64,000 nt of DNA from DASXKD01 sp963762735 (lineage in GTDB: Bacteria > Actinomycetota > Actinomycetes > Streptosporangiales > Streptosporangiaceae). Below, in pieces: positions 1 through 8,551 of this stretch. Location of the stretch: the NCBI GenBank assembly GCA_963762735.1, contig CAVXMG010000030.1, positions 1 through 64,000 on the forward strand, in the 5' to 3' direction. Each line of letters starts with the position of its first letter. Positions within the stretch are counted from its first letter, which is position 1. Under the pieces are notes generated by a model, which was not told the DNA's origin, did not search any database, and was given only the letters and a program-made list of their open reading frames with translations. Position numbers and translations under genes: made by a program.

Positions 1-91
1 CCCGCCTAATCTTCTGGTCTGAGCAGCTGGAATGTGCGGTGGTGCAGGATAGATCTCAACAGGGCCAGCGGTGCTGGTGGGGGAGCGTGCC

Positions 92-493
92 ATGGGCGAT
101 AGCGACAGCGGGCGGGAGAGATCGCCGACTGAGGTGGTTGGTGCGCTGCTAACGGCGATTTCCGATGGCCGGGTGGGTGATGTGCTGGCCTTGGTTGATC
201 CACGGGTGGTGTGGGTGCCGGCGGTGCGCCCAGGGCTGACTATGTATAAGGGGCGGGCGGGGGTGGCCCAGTACATGACGGACCTGCGCGCGGCGTTTGG
301 GCGGTTCCGGGTTGTCATGGGCAGCATCGCGGTGGAGGGCAGCGGGGATGACGGGGCCGAGACGCAGGTGACGGCGCGGTTTGGCGGGGTGCGTGAGGTC
401 GACGGTGCGCAGGTGGCGATGCCGTCACTGACGGCGGTGTTCACTGTTCGCGGTGGCCTGGTCACGTCGATGGAGAGCCAGCAGGAAGACTGA
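92..493 (+). CDS. SnoaL/NTF2-like small protein
   Basis: Protein of about 133 residues with the look of the SnoaL-like/NTF2 fold: an N-terminal helix (PTEVVGALLTAISDG), a DPRVVWVP strand, a GRAGVAQYMTDL helix and a C-terminal run of strands ending in TAVFTVRGGLVTSMES. Family members are small enzymes, binding proteins or stress proteins, so no substrate can be assigned. I prefer ATG at 92 over an in-frame GTG at 71 because a GGGGGAG ribosome binding site lies about 7 nt upstream of the ATG. The stop codon lies inside a strong hairpin (491-525). It stands alone, with no same-strand neighbour nearby. Fold assignment is from pattern only. Confidence 0.7.
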   Translation: MGDSDSGRERSPTEVVGALLTAISDGRVGDVLALVDPRVVWVPAVRPGLTMYKGRAGVAQYMTDLRAAFGRFRVVMGSIAVEGSGDDGAETQVTARFGGVREVDGAQVAMPSLTAVFTVRGGLVTSMESQQED

Positions 494-525
494 CCGGGTC
501 AGGGAAACCTGGTTCGTCCCGGTCA
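491..525. terminator. nested hairpin terminator after SnoaL-like gene
   Basis: Perfect 8-bp arms TGACCGGG (491-498) and CCCGGTCA (518-525) enclose a second stem CAGG-GAAA-CCTG (500-511) with a GNRA-type tetraloop. The left arm starts in the codon before the TGA stop. There is no U-tract, as is usual for actinobacterial terminators. Confidence 0.6.
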
Positions 526-922
526 CGCACCTGCAAACGGACGCATGACTTTGCCGACTCCCTGACTTCGGATACAGGCCACATCACGTAAATTTCACGA
601 GATCACTTCATCGGGGAGTACTCGTGCAGCAGCACTTCCCAACAACCTCAGAAGTCGCAGCTATGCTCCCTAGAGCCATTGTTAAATAATGATTCAGCTC
701 GTGGTCTCAGCCCCGCCTGGGTGGCACTATGCCTAGTTCGCCGATATCTTGTGTGCCGCTTGCACAGCATATCTGCTCATTATTCGTATTACGATAGTGC
801 CGCGTTACGGTACCGAGAATATGACTCGTGACAGTACGCCCCCTGGGCCCGGCGCCCTTCTGCCCCGGGAGGCTGAGATCCGTTGCCGCAGATGGCAACG
901 GCCCCTGTAGCTGCAACTCTCT
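526..922. other. non-coding stretch, AT-richer than surroundings
   Basis: I see no convincing gene here on either strand. Base composition is closer to balanced than in the flanks, with AT-rich patches near 675-700 and 775-805 that could hold promoters. No tRNA, transposase or repeat was recognised. It looks like degraded or foreign DNA between the SnoaL-like gene and the uncertain reading frame that follows. Confidence 0.4.
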
Positions 923-1291
923 TTGGGACAGCGTTGTCACGAATCGGCATCCCGGCCCTTCCCTATTACTATCGTTCCCGGTCAACCCCAGGGATCTGTC
1001 GTGACCCTCGTTGCTGTCCCTGTGCTCCCGCGGGCTTGTCAATCCGGCACCGCCTGCCAGGCTGCGCCCCGGTTCCAGGCGTTACTGGAAACACGAATCG
1101 GCACGTCGCTCGCATGCATTGCCTCTCAGGCCTGCGCAGCTCATATAGGCGCCATCATCCAGGGCCTGACCGTGTGGGCCCACGAGCACGACATCACCGA
1201 AGGACAACTCGCCGTGCTCACCATCGATCCTGTACCGCCCGGCATCGAACCGCAGGGACTCATCTTCTGGATCATCCCGCTGACCAGATAA
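923..1291 (+). CDS. uncertain small hypothetical protein, possibly a gene remnant
   Basis: I do not recognise this protein. Only its second half looks coding: from about 1130 to the TAA at 1289 the third codon positions are strongly GC-rich and the translation (for example GLTVWAHEHDITEG and a PPGIEPQGLIFWIIPL end) is protein-like. The first 60 codons are much less biased, rich in Cys/Pro, and lack a ribosome binding site before the first start, so the true start may be internal or the gene may be a 3' fragment. It overlaps, on the opposite strand, the C-terminal part of the membrane protein at 1141-1806; both cannot be well-preserved genes over that overlap. Confidence 0.35.
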   Translation: MGQRCHESASRPFPITIVPGQPQGSVVTLVAVPVLPRACQSGTACQAAPRFQALLETRIGTSLACIASQACAAHIGAIIQGLTVWAHEHDITEGQLAVLTIDPVPPGIEPQGLIFWIIPLTR

Positions 1292-1806
1292 CGAGCTTGC
1301 CCAGCGGTGCAGCCACGCCCGGGTGCCAGGGCCCGACCGAGCCATAGGCCCGCGGCGGCCTGCAGCGCGGCGACCACCAGCGTCACCGCGATCGCCACCG
1401 CGGCGGAGGCGGGCAGGCCCGCGAGAGCAGCGATCGTCCTGGCCACGCTCACCTCGGGCAGCCCGTCCCGCAGGGCCAGCCAGGCCAGCGCGGCACCCCA
1501 GCCGACGACCGCCACCGCCACGGCGGCGGGCAGCGTCGCGCGCAGCCGCAACCGGTAGAAGCGGGCGGCCAGCCCGGTCCCCAGGCCCGCCACGAACGGC
1601 AGGAACCACCAGCCGGCCAGCGCGCCCGCGGCCACGATCGCCACACCGGCCAGGCAGGCCAGCAGCCAGAGGAGAACGGGCCCGCGGCGGCGCGGCACCC
1701 ACGTGGGATAGTGCGCGGTGGGCCACGGGGCACGCGGCGCGGCAGGCGCGCCCATCCGGCCGAGCCGGTAGGAGCCGCGCCTGCCCAGCCGCCGCGGGTC
1801 AGCCAT
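1141..1806 (-). CDS. small multi-pass membrane protein with doubtful C-terminus
   Basis: Third gene of the operon amidase > acylase > this gene; its ATG lies 6 nt after the acylase stop, so the two are probably translationally coupled. The first 45 residues are basic and Arg/Pro-rich, followed by about four hydrophobic segments (LLWLLACLAGVAIVAAG, WWFLPFVAGLGTG, an AVAVAVVGWGAALAWLA segment, and AVAIAVTLVVAALQAAAGLWLG). After the residues GLWLGRALAP the frame continues about 50 codons with Cys/Met/Ser-rich sequence antisense to another open frame, which does not look like the same protein. The natural stop may have been lost through an indel or a junction near position 1300. Function unknown. 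Confidence 0.55.
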   Translation of the reverse strand: MADPRRLGRRGSYRLGRMGAPAAPRAPWPTAHYPTWVPRRRGPVLLWLLACLAGVAIVAAGALAGWWFLPFVAGLGTGLAARFYRLRLRATLPAAVAVAVVGWGAALAWLALRDGLPEVSVARTIAALAGLPASAAVAIAVTLVVAALQAAAGLWLGRALAPGRGCTAGQARYLVSGMIQKMSPCGSMPGGTGSMVSTASCPSVMSCSWAHTVRPWMMAPI

Positions 1807-1812
1807 GCCGCG

Positions 1813-4383
1813 TCACTTCCCGCCAGCCGCGAGGTTCCACCGGACCGGGCCGGCCGCTCCCCCGGCCGCCGGCGGCACCGGCAGGTAGCGGCCGTCCCAC
1901 CAGTCGGCCATCTGGTCGGAGTACCACGGGGAGGCCGGGTCCTCGCTCTGCCCGCCCGGGTAGATGCCCTCGGCCGTGGCGCTGCCGTGACCCGTCCAGT
2001 CAACGATCATGCGCCAGCTCGGCCCGGCATGGGACTCAAGCCCGCCGTCGGCGGCGTCGATGGTCCACGCGTCGCCGCCTGAGGCACGCGGCCCGTACCC
2101 GAGCCCCGGCGCCTGGGTGATCGAGGGGAACTGCCGGGTGTGCAAGCGGCCCCAGGCCCACGCGGACGGCGTCCCGCCCAGCCTCGCAGCCAGGTGCGCC
2201 ACCGCGGCGGCGAACGCGGCCCGCATCGCGTCGGCCGCGGTGCGGCGCGGCGACCCGGGCGGGGTGAACGCGGCGTTGCCCGGGTCGCTCACCGTCCACG
2301 ACTCCAGCACCTGGTCGAGGCTGAACTGCTGCGCGGACACGGCGAGCCCGGCGTGGTCCTTGTGCACCGGCACCTTGTCCGCCCGCCACCACGGCCCGAA
2401 CACCGCGCCAAGGTAGTCGCCCCAGAAGGTCCACCACAGCGCGGCAGCGCCCGACGAGGGAGTCATCGACCCGTCCCAGCCGCGCAGCAGGCCGGCCGCG
2501 GCCTGCTGGGTGGCGGACAGGTGCTGGCCGTGCAGCGCGGCGAGCAGCCTGGGCACGATCCGCCGCGCCAGCGCGTCGGTGACGTTGAGCTGGATCGCGG
2601 CGAACGCCGCCGGGGCCATCCGCGACCGGCCGTGCAGCAGGGTGTAGATCTGCCCGGCCCGGTAGCCGGGGTCGAAGAAATCGGCAGTGGTGCCCAGGTA
2701 GTACGGGTAGGACGGGCCGACCGGGCGCTGGTTCGCGGTGGCGACCACGTGGCCGGGCGGGTCGTACACCTGCGGCACCGCGCGGTAGGGGATGACCCCG
2801 GCCACGTCGTCGGCGCCGGTACCGGGCAGCGGCAGCCACGGGTCGCCGTGCCGCACCACGGGGTAGTACCCGGCCGAGACCGCGCCGATGTTGCCGCGGT
2901 CGTCGGCGTACACGAAGTTCTGGGCCGGTGCCCTCCACCCGGCCAGCGCGGCGCGGAACTGGGCGAAGTCCGCCGCCTTGTCGATGGCAAGCAGCACGGC
3001 CAGGTCCGGTGAGGGGATGTTGCCCATCCAGTCCACCGCGGTGGTCTGCCCGGCCCTGGTCAGCACCGGGCCGTGCACGGTGAGGTCCACGGTCAGCGGC
3101 ACGGCCGCGCCGCCACGGACACCGATCGTGTAGTGCACCTGCCGCATCGGCCGCCAGGCGCCCTGCCAGAAGTACTGCCCCCGCCGGGCCGGGCTGGTCT
3201 GCTCGGCGTAGAACAACGTGGCCTGGTCCTGCACGTCCGTCAGCGACCAGGCGACGTGCGCGTTGTGCCCGATGAGCACGCCGGGCAGGCCGGGCACGGT
3301 CACGCCGGTGACCGCCAGGCCCGGTGCCGACAGCGCCACCTGGTACCAGACCGACGGGAGAGTCTGTGGCAGGTGCGGGTCGCCGGCCAGCATCGAGACG
3401 CCGGCGACGGCGCGGCCGTTGGCCGCCCAGGCGTTGCTGTCCGGGTAACGGTGCACCAAGCCTGTTGGCAGCTCAGTTGTTTCATGCAATACGGAGCCTG
3501 CCGCGATAGCGATACGCGCCGCGGAGCCAGGTGCCGTGGCCGGCGCGGCGGTGGTCACGGCCGGCTGTGCCGTGACCGTGGCCGCCGATGCCTGCGCGGC
3601 GATCGGGGCGATGCCGCGGTAGCGGTACGGGCCCGGGTCGTACGGCGACTGTGGCACGCCGTGCGGTGGCAGCACAGGGAACCAGGCCATGGTGTGCGCC
3701 GGGCCGAGCGAGCGCTCAAGCAGCGCGTAGTCCAGCGGAGTCGTGGTGAAGTCGAGTTCCTGGGTCAGGATGCCCTGCAGTACCAGGCTGTCGGTGGGTG
3801 TCCAGTTGCGCGGGTACACGCCGGTCAGGCCGAAGATCGCGGGCCAGTGCCCGTCGGCCCGGACCTGCGCGAGGTAGTCGTTCACCCCGCGGGAGTAGGC
3901 GAGCAACGCCTCGGCCGCCGGGCTGGAGCGGGGCATGGCCGCCCATTCCTGCTGCGCGGTCCGCAGCAGGCCCAGGCGCAGCTCGAACCTGTCAGAAGCC
4001 AGCCCGGAGGGACCGGCCAGCTGCGCGACGCGGCCCTCGCCCAGCCGCCGTTCCAGGTCCATCTCGGTCAGCCGGAAGCTGGCGTGCAGGTAGCCCAGCG
4101 CCAGGAACGCGTCGTCCTGGCCGGCGGCCCGGATCGAGGGCACCCCGTGGCTGGTGAACGTCACGGAGGCCGGGTGCGCCAGGCCGGGCAGGGCCAGCGT
4201 GCGCGACCGCACCGGCAGGCCGCCGGCCGCCGACGCCCAGGCACCGTGGCCGGGGTCGAGCGCCCTGCCGAGAGCGGGCACGGGCCCGTAGCCGAACGCG
4301 AGCAGGGCCAGCACGGCCGCGCTGGCGCACAGCGCGATCAGCGCGTGGACGGCGCGCCCGGCGAGCCAGCCTCGCCCCTCCAT
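1813..4383 (-). CDS. penicillin acylase (penicillin amidase) family hydrolase
   Basis: Ntn-hydrolase of the penicillin/cephalosporin acylase family, which cleaves amide bonds of acylated small molecules such as beta-lactams or N-acyl homoserine lactones. About 856 residues. An N-terminal hydrophobic segment (ALIALCASAAVLALLAFG) anchors or exports it. The alpha region carries the typical ITxxGVPSIRA-like start and ALGYLHASFRLTEMDLERR block. The predicted autoprocessing site is Ser316 in YPDSNAWAANG, which becomes the N-terminal nucleophile of the beta subunit; the GDPHLP block follows as expected. I chose ATG at 4383 (not the upstream frame opening at 4437) because GGAAGGG sits just upstream. 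It lies 23 nt after the amidase stop in the same operon. Family call is secure; substrate is not. Confidence 0.9.
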   Translation of the reverse strand: MEGRGWLAGRAVHALIALCASAAVLALLAFGYGPVPALGRALDPGHGAWASAAGGLPVRSRTLALPGLAHPASVTFTSHGVPSIRAAGQDDAFLALGYLHASFRLTEMDLERRLGEGRVAQLAGPSGLASDRFELRLGLLRTAQQEWAAMPRSSPAAEALLAYSRGVNDYLAQVRADGHWPAIFGLTGVYPRNWTPTDSLVLQGILTQELDFTTTPLDYALLERSLGPAHTMAWFPVLPPHGVPQSPYDPGPYRYRGIAPIAAQASAATVTAQPAVTTAAPATAPGSAARIAIAAGSVLHETTELPTGLVHRYPDSNAWAANGRAVAGVSMLAGDPHLPQTLPSVWYQVALSAPGLAVTGVTVPGLPGVLIGHNAHVAWSLTDVQDQATLFYAEQTSPARRGQYFWQGAWRPMRQVHYTIGVRGGAAVPLTVDLTVHGPVLTRAGQTTAVDWMGNIPSPDLAVLLAIDKAADFAQFRAALAGWRAPAQNFVYADDRGNIGAVSAGYYPVVRHGDPWLPLPGTGADDVAGVIPYRAVPQVYDPPGHVVATANQRPVGPSYPYYLGTTADFFDPGYRAGQIYTLLHGRSRMAPAAFAAIQLNVTDALARRIVPRLLAALHGQHLSATQQAAAGLLRGWDGSMTPSSGAAALWWTFWGDYLGAVFGPWWRADKVPVHKDHAGLAVSAQQFSLDQVLESWTVSDPGNAAFTPPGSPRRTAADAMRAAFAAAVAHLAARLGGTPSAWAWGRLHTRQFPSITQAPGLGYGPRASGGDAWTIDAADGGLESHAGPSWRMIVDWTGHGSATAEGIYPGGQSEDPASPWYSDQMADWWDGRYLPVPPAAGGAAGPVRWNLAAGGK

Positions 4384-4406
4384 CGGATCCCTTCCGTACC
4401 GGGTAG

Positions 4407-5831
4407 TCACCAGAGCGCGGGGTGCCGGTCCTTCCACGGCCGGGCGGCCTCGACCTGGGCAGACAGCGAGATCAGCAGGCCCTCGGCGCCCATCGGCCCG
4501 GCCACCATGACGCCGATCGGCAGCCCGCCCCCGGTCCAGTACAGCGGCAGGTTCACCGCGGGCTGCCCGGTGACGTTGTACATGGCGGTGTACGGGGTGA
4601 ACCGCTTCTGCCGCTCGAAGTTCTCCCCCGGGGTGACCTCGTCGAAGTAGCCCACCGGGACCGGCGGCTGAGCCAGCGTGGGAGTGAGCACCACGTCGAA
4701 ATCGTTCAGAATCTTAAATGCCCCGCGAACCACGAACTGCAGATAAGCCTGCGCGTAGACGAGTTCGGGGGCGCGCACTTCCTTGCCTTGGTCGCGCAGG
4801 TAGCGGGTGAGCGGCAGGAGCAGGTGTTCCCGGCCGGGGTCCACGGGCGCCAGCGTGGCCATCGCGTACCAGAGGGTCTCGAACGCGGGCACGACGTCCG
4901 GGCCGAACGGGGGGTCCATGTCGATGATCTCGTGCCCGAGGCTGGCCAGCAGCGCGCTCGCGTCCTCGTAAGCGGCCACGCAGTCGGGATGGACACCGGC
5001 GCCCTCGACCGCGTGCACCGTGGTGCGGCCGATCCGCAGCCGGCCTGGCTCGCGGCTCGCGTGGCCAAGGAAGGTCTCGCCGGCCGGCAGCGGCGGCAGC
5101 GTGTACATGTCGCCGTCCTGGTTGCCGGTCATCACGTCGAGCAGCAGCGCCGCGTCGGCCACGGTGCGGGTGAGCGGTCCGTCGATGCCGAGCCCGAACA
5201 GGTCGGGCACCAGCGGCGCCGAGGAGATCCGGCCACGGGTCGGCTTGATCCCGAACAGCCCGCACACGCTGGACGGGATCCGGATCGACCCGCCGCCGTC
5301 GCTGCCCTGGGCGGCCGGGGCCAGCCCGGCCGCGACCGCCGCGGCCGCGCCGCCGCTGGACCCGCCCGCCGACCGGGACAGGTCCCACGGGGTGCGCGCT
5401 GGCGGCCCGATCTTGGTCTCGGTGTAGCAGGGCAGGCCGAACTCGGGCGTGGCCGTCTTGCCCGGCATCACCGCGCCCGCCGCCCGCAGCGCGGCGGAGA
5501 CATGGTCGCTCTGGTCAGGGACGTTGTCTTCGTACACCAGGGAACCGAGCGTCTGCCGCACCCCGGCGACCATGTTGAGGTCCTTGATCGGGATGGGCAC
5601 GCCGGTCAGCGGCGGCAGGGCGGCGGGGTCGCTGGCGCGGGCCACCGCCTTCTCCGCCTCGGCCGCCTGCTCGCGGGCGGCGTCGGCGGTGACGGTGTAG
5701 AACGCCCCGACGTCTGCGTTGAGTGCCTCGATGCGGTCCAGGTAGTGGGCGGTGATCTCCACCGGGGAGAGTTCCCTGCCACGGATGGCGGCGGCAAGTT
5801 CGAGCACAGTCAGGTCATGAATCTTGGTCAC
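4407..5831 (-). CDS. amidase signature family enzyme
   Basis: Amidase of the Ser-cisSer-Lys family (aryl-acylamidase/GatA-like), about 475 residues. Visible catalytic elements: the lysine in GVPIPIKDLNMV, the glycine/serine loop RSAGGSSGGAAAA carrying the cis-Ser, and the nucleophile serine in GSDGGGSIRIPSS. The C-terminal block QPAVNLPLYWTGGGLPIGVM is also typical. GTG at 5831 gives the usual VTKIHDLTVLELAAAI start; an ATG at 5891 is the alternative, neither with a strong ribosome binding site. First gene of a three-gene operon with a penicillin-acylase-type enzyme and a membrane protein, which suggests joint breakdown of an amide compound outside and inside the cell (inference). Confidence 0.9.
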   Translation of the reverse strand: MTKIHDLTVLELAAAIRGRELSPVEITAHYLDRIEALNADVGAFYTVTADAAREQAAEAEKAVARASDPAALPPLTGVPIPIKDLNMVAGVRQTLGSLVYEDNVPDQSDHVSAALRAAGAVMPGKTATPEFGLPCYTETKIGPPARTPWDLSRSAGGSSGGAAAAVAAGLAPAAQGSDGGGSIRIPSSVCGLFGIKPTRGRISSAPLVPDLFGLGIDGPLTRTVADAALLLDVMTGNQDGDMYTLPPLPAGETFLGHASREPGRLRIGRTTVHAVEGAGVHPDCVAAYEDASALLASLGHEIIDMDPPFGPDVVPAFETLWYAMATLAPVDPGREHLLLPLTRYLRDQGKEVRAPELVYAQAYLQFVVRGAFKILNDFDVVLTPTLAQPPVPVGYFDEVTPGENFERQKRFTPYTAMYNVTGQPAVNLPLYWTGGGLPIGVMVAGPMGAEGLLISLSAQVEAARPWKDRHPALW

Positions 5832-6053
5832 GCTACCGAACCGTAGCCGCTCGGCCTGGCCGAAGCCATCACGGGCCGCCGCTTGCCGCATCAATGCGGG
5901 AACGGGCCGGATCGGCACCGCGGCCCCCGCCGGTTGCGGGGGAGCAGGTGGTACGCCCCAGAAACGGTTTGGTCCAGGCTCTTGCACTTTTTGCCGGGTT
6001 AGCCCCCGCTGGTTCCGCTTCTGGTGGAAACTGCCCGCATGTGACATGATAAC

Positions 6054-6091
6054 GTTAAGTAACTGATTAACCACGTAGGGGGACAGCGGCC
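6054..6091 (+). promoter_or_regulatory. leader of hybrid kinase: inverted repeat and Shine-Dalgarno
   Basis: AT-rich leader between the divergent amidase and hybrid kinase genes. GTTAA (6054-6058) and TTAAC (6067-6071) form an imperfect operator-like inverted repeat. AGGGGGA at 6077-6083 is a good ribosome binding site, placed 8 nt before codon ACG at 6092, which is exactly where an ATG would be expected. Confidence 0.45.
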
Positions 6092-8416
6092 ACGGAGCGT
6101 CTCGACGATCACAGGTTCGCGGGGCTGTTGGAGGCGGCTCCGGACGCGATGGTGTGCGTGGATGCCGATGGCCGGATCGCGCTGGTGAACGCGCAGACCG
6201 AGCGGCTGTTCGGGTATGCCAGGGATGAGCTGGTCGGTCAGCCGGTGGAGATGCTGGTCCCGGATGCGGTGCGTGACGTTCATCCGGGCCACCGGGCCGG
6301 GTATGTGGCTGATCCCGCGCCGCGCCCGATGGGGGCAGGAATGGAACTGGCGGGGCGCCGCCGGGACGGGAGCACCTTCCCCGCCGAGATCTCCCTGTCG
6401 GCGATCGACACCGATGCAGGAAATGCTGGTCACAGCGGCGGTCCGGGATGTGACCGAGCGGCGGCGGGCGGCGGAAGCGGCTGCGCTGCTGGCATCGATC
6501 ATCCAGTCCTCGCATGATGCGGTGATCGGCAAGACGCTCGATCAGGTGGTCACGACCTGGAACCCCGGCGCAGAACGGCTGTATGGGTACACAGCCCAGG
6601 AGATGATCGGCCGTCACATCGAGGTGCTCATCCCGGTGGCCGACCGTGAGCGGGAAACGAAGGTGCTGGCCGCTGTCATACATGGTGAGCGGGTGGAGCA
6701 GTATCAGACCCGGCGGCAACGCAAGGACGGGACGCTGGTCGAGGTGTCGCTGACGATGTCTCCGATCGCCGACCGGTCAGGGGCGATCGTGGGGGTGGCT
6801 ACCGTTGCCCGGGACGTGACCGAGCGGCAGCGGGCTGACGACCGGTTTCGCGGGCTGATGGAGGCTGCCCCGGACGCGATGGTGTGCGTGGACGCCGACG
6901 GCCGGATCGCGTTGGTGAACGCGCAGACCGAGCGGCTGTTCGGCTATGGCAGGGATGAACTCATCGGGCGGCCGGTGGAAGTCCTGGTCCCCGACCAGGT
7001 GCGCGACCTGCATCCGGGCCACCGGGCGGGGTATGTGGCTGATCCCCGGCCCCGCCCCATGGGTGCTGACATGCAACTGGCCGGGCGCCGCCGTGATGGC
7101 AGCACCTTCCCCGCCGAGGTTTCCTTGTCGGCCCTGGGAACCGATGAGGGGCTCCTGGTCACCGCGGTGGTGCGTGATGTGACCGAGCGGCTGGAGATCG
7201 CGGCGGAGCGGGAGCGGCTGCGCGGCCAGGCCGAGCGGGACAAGCTGGAGCGGCAACTGCACCAGTCGCAGCGGCTGGAAAGCCTGGGCCAGCTCGCTGG
7301 CGGGGTGGCGCACGATTTCAACAACCTGCTCGGCGTCATCTCCAACTACGCCGCCTTTGCCGGCGAAGGAGTCGCCAAGGAACTTCCGGACCGGCGCGGG
7401 CACGCCGTCCGCGACGACATCGGCCAGATCCAGCAGGCCGCCGAACGAGCCGCTGGCCTCACCCATCAACTGCTGGCATTCGCCCGCCAGGAGGTGATCC
7501 AGCCGCGGGTGCTGAACGTCAACGACGTAGTCGAAAGCGTCGAGCAGCTATTGATCCGCACTCTCGGCGAGCACATTGAGCTGATCACCGACCTTGCCGA
7601 GGGCCTGCCCCTGGTGCTGGCTGATCCCGGGCAGATCGAGCAGGTCCTGGTCAACCTGGCGGTCAACGCCCGCGACGCTATGCCGCGTGGCGGGAAACTG
7701 GTCATTCAGACCACCAGCACCGACATTGACGAGATCGCCGCCATCGGTCACGCGGGGGACTGTCCCCCGGCCGGTACGTGGCCATGAAGGTGAGCGACAC
7801 CGGCACCGGGATACCCAAGGACGTCATGGAGCGGGTGTTCGAGCCGTTCTTCTCCACCAAGCCCAAAGGCGAAGGAACGGGCCTCGGCCTGGCCACCGTG
7901 TACGGGATCATCACCCAAGCCGGCGGGCACGTGCGGATCTACTCAGAACCTGGCATCGGCACCATTCTCACCGCGCTGCTGCCCGTCACCGATCAGGCGC
8001 CCACCGCAGCCACCGCGCCGCCGCCCGCCGAGACTCAGCGCGGCCACGGTGAGATCATCCTGGTGGTCGAAGACGAGGCTGCCATGCGCGAGGTCACCCG
8101 CCGGATCTTGGACCGCAACGGCTACCACGTCGTGGCGGCGGCCAGCGGCAAGGAAGCGCTGCACATCCTCGCCAGCGAAGTGGAGCACATCGACGTGCTG
8201 CTCACCGACGTGATCATGCCGCACATGCAGGGAAAGGAACTAGCGGACAAGATCAGCTTCCTCCAGCCCACCGCACAGGTGGTGTTCATGTCCGGCTACA
8301 CGCAGGGCCTCCTCGGCGCGCAGGGCGTGCTCGAACCCGGCGTTCGCCTGATCGAGAAGCCGTTCTCCGAAGCCAGCCTTCTTGCCAAGCTGCACGAAAT
8401 GCTCAACGCCCGATAA
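6092..8416 (+). pseudogene. hybrid sensor histidine kinase PAS-PAS-PAS-HisKA-HATPase-REC, two frame breaks
   Basis: Cytosolic hybrid kinase with no membrane segment. Order: PAS1 (6128-6450), PAS2 (6490-6830), PAS3 (6850-7190), HisKA with H-box GGVAHDFNNLL, HATPase ending TGLGLATVYGI, then a receiver (8050-8410) with phospho-Asp in LLTDVIMPHM. PAS1 and PAS3 are near-duplicates at DNA level. Two frame breaks divide it: compared with PAS3, PAS1 has one extra base at about 6417; and the C5 run at 7764-7768 is one C short of the reading that gives PPGRYVAMKVSDTG. The expected start codon is ACG (6092) after a good ribosome binding site; otherwise TTG at 6128. Either a decayed gene or two sequencing errors; every catalytic motif is intact, which favours the latter. 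Confidence 0.8.
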
Positions 8417-8551
8417 CTGCCGCGCGCCGCTGACGTCACACGCGAGGGCCTCAGCAGCGGGTGGGTTGCGCCGTGCTGGGCGCGGCAATGCCGGGCTCCA
8501 GGCTCTTTATCTCGTAACGTAGTTGTATGACTACACTGTGGCAGCAGGCTG

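Noticed and set aside
1082..1726. minus-strand frame ending with RYRIDGEHGELSFGDVVLVG
   Set aside because: It looks protein-like at its end, but its third codon positions are less biased than the plus-strand frame over the same bases, so I prefer the plus strand.
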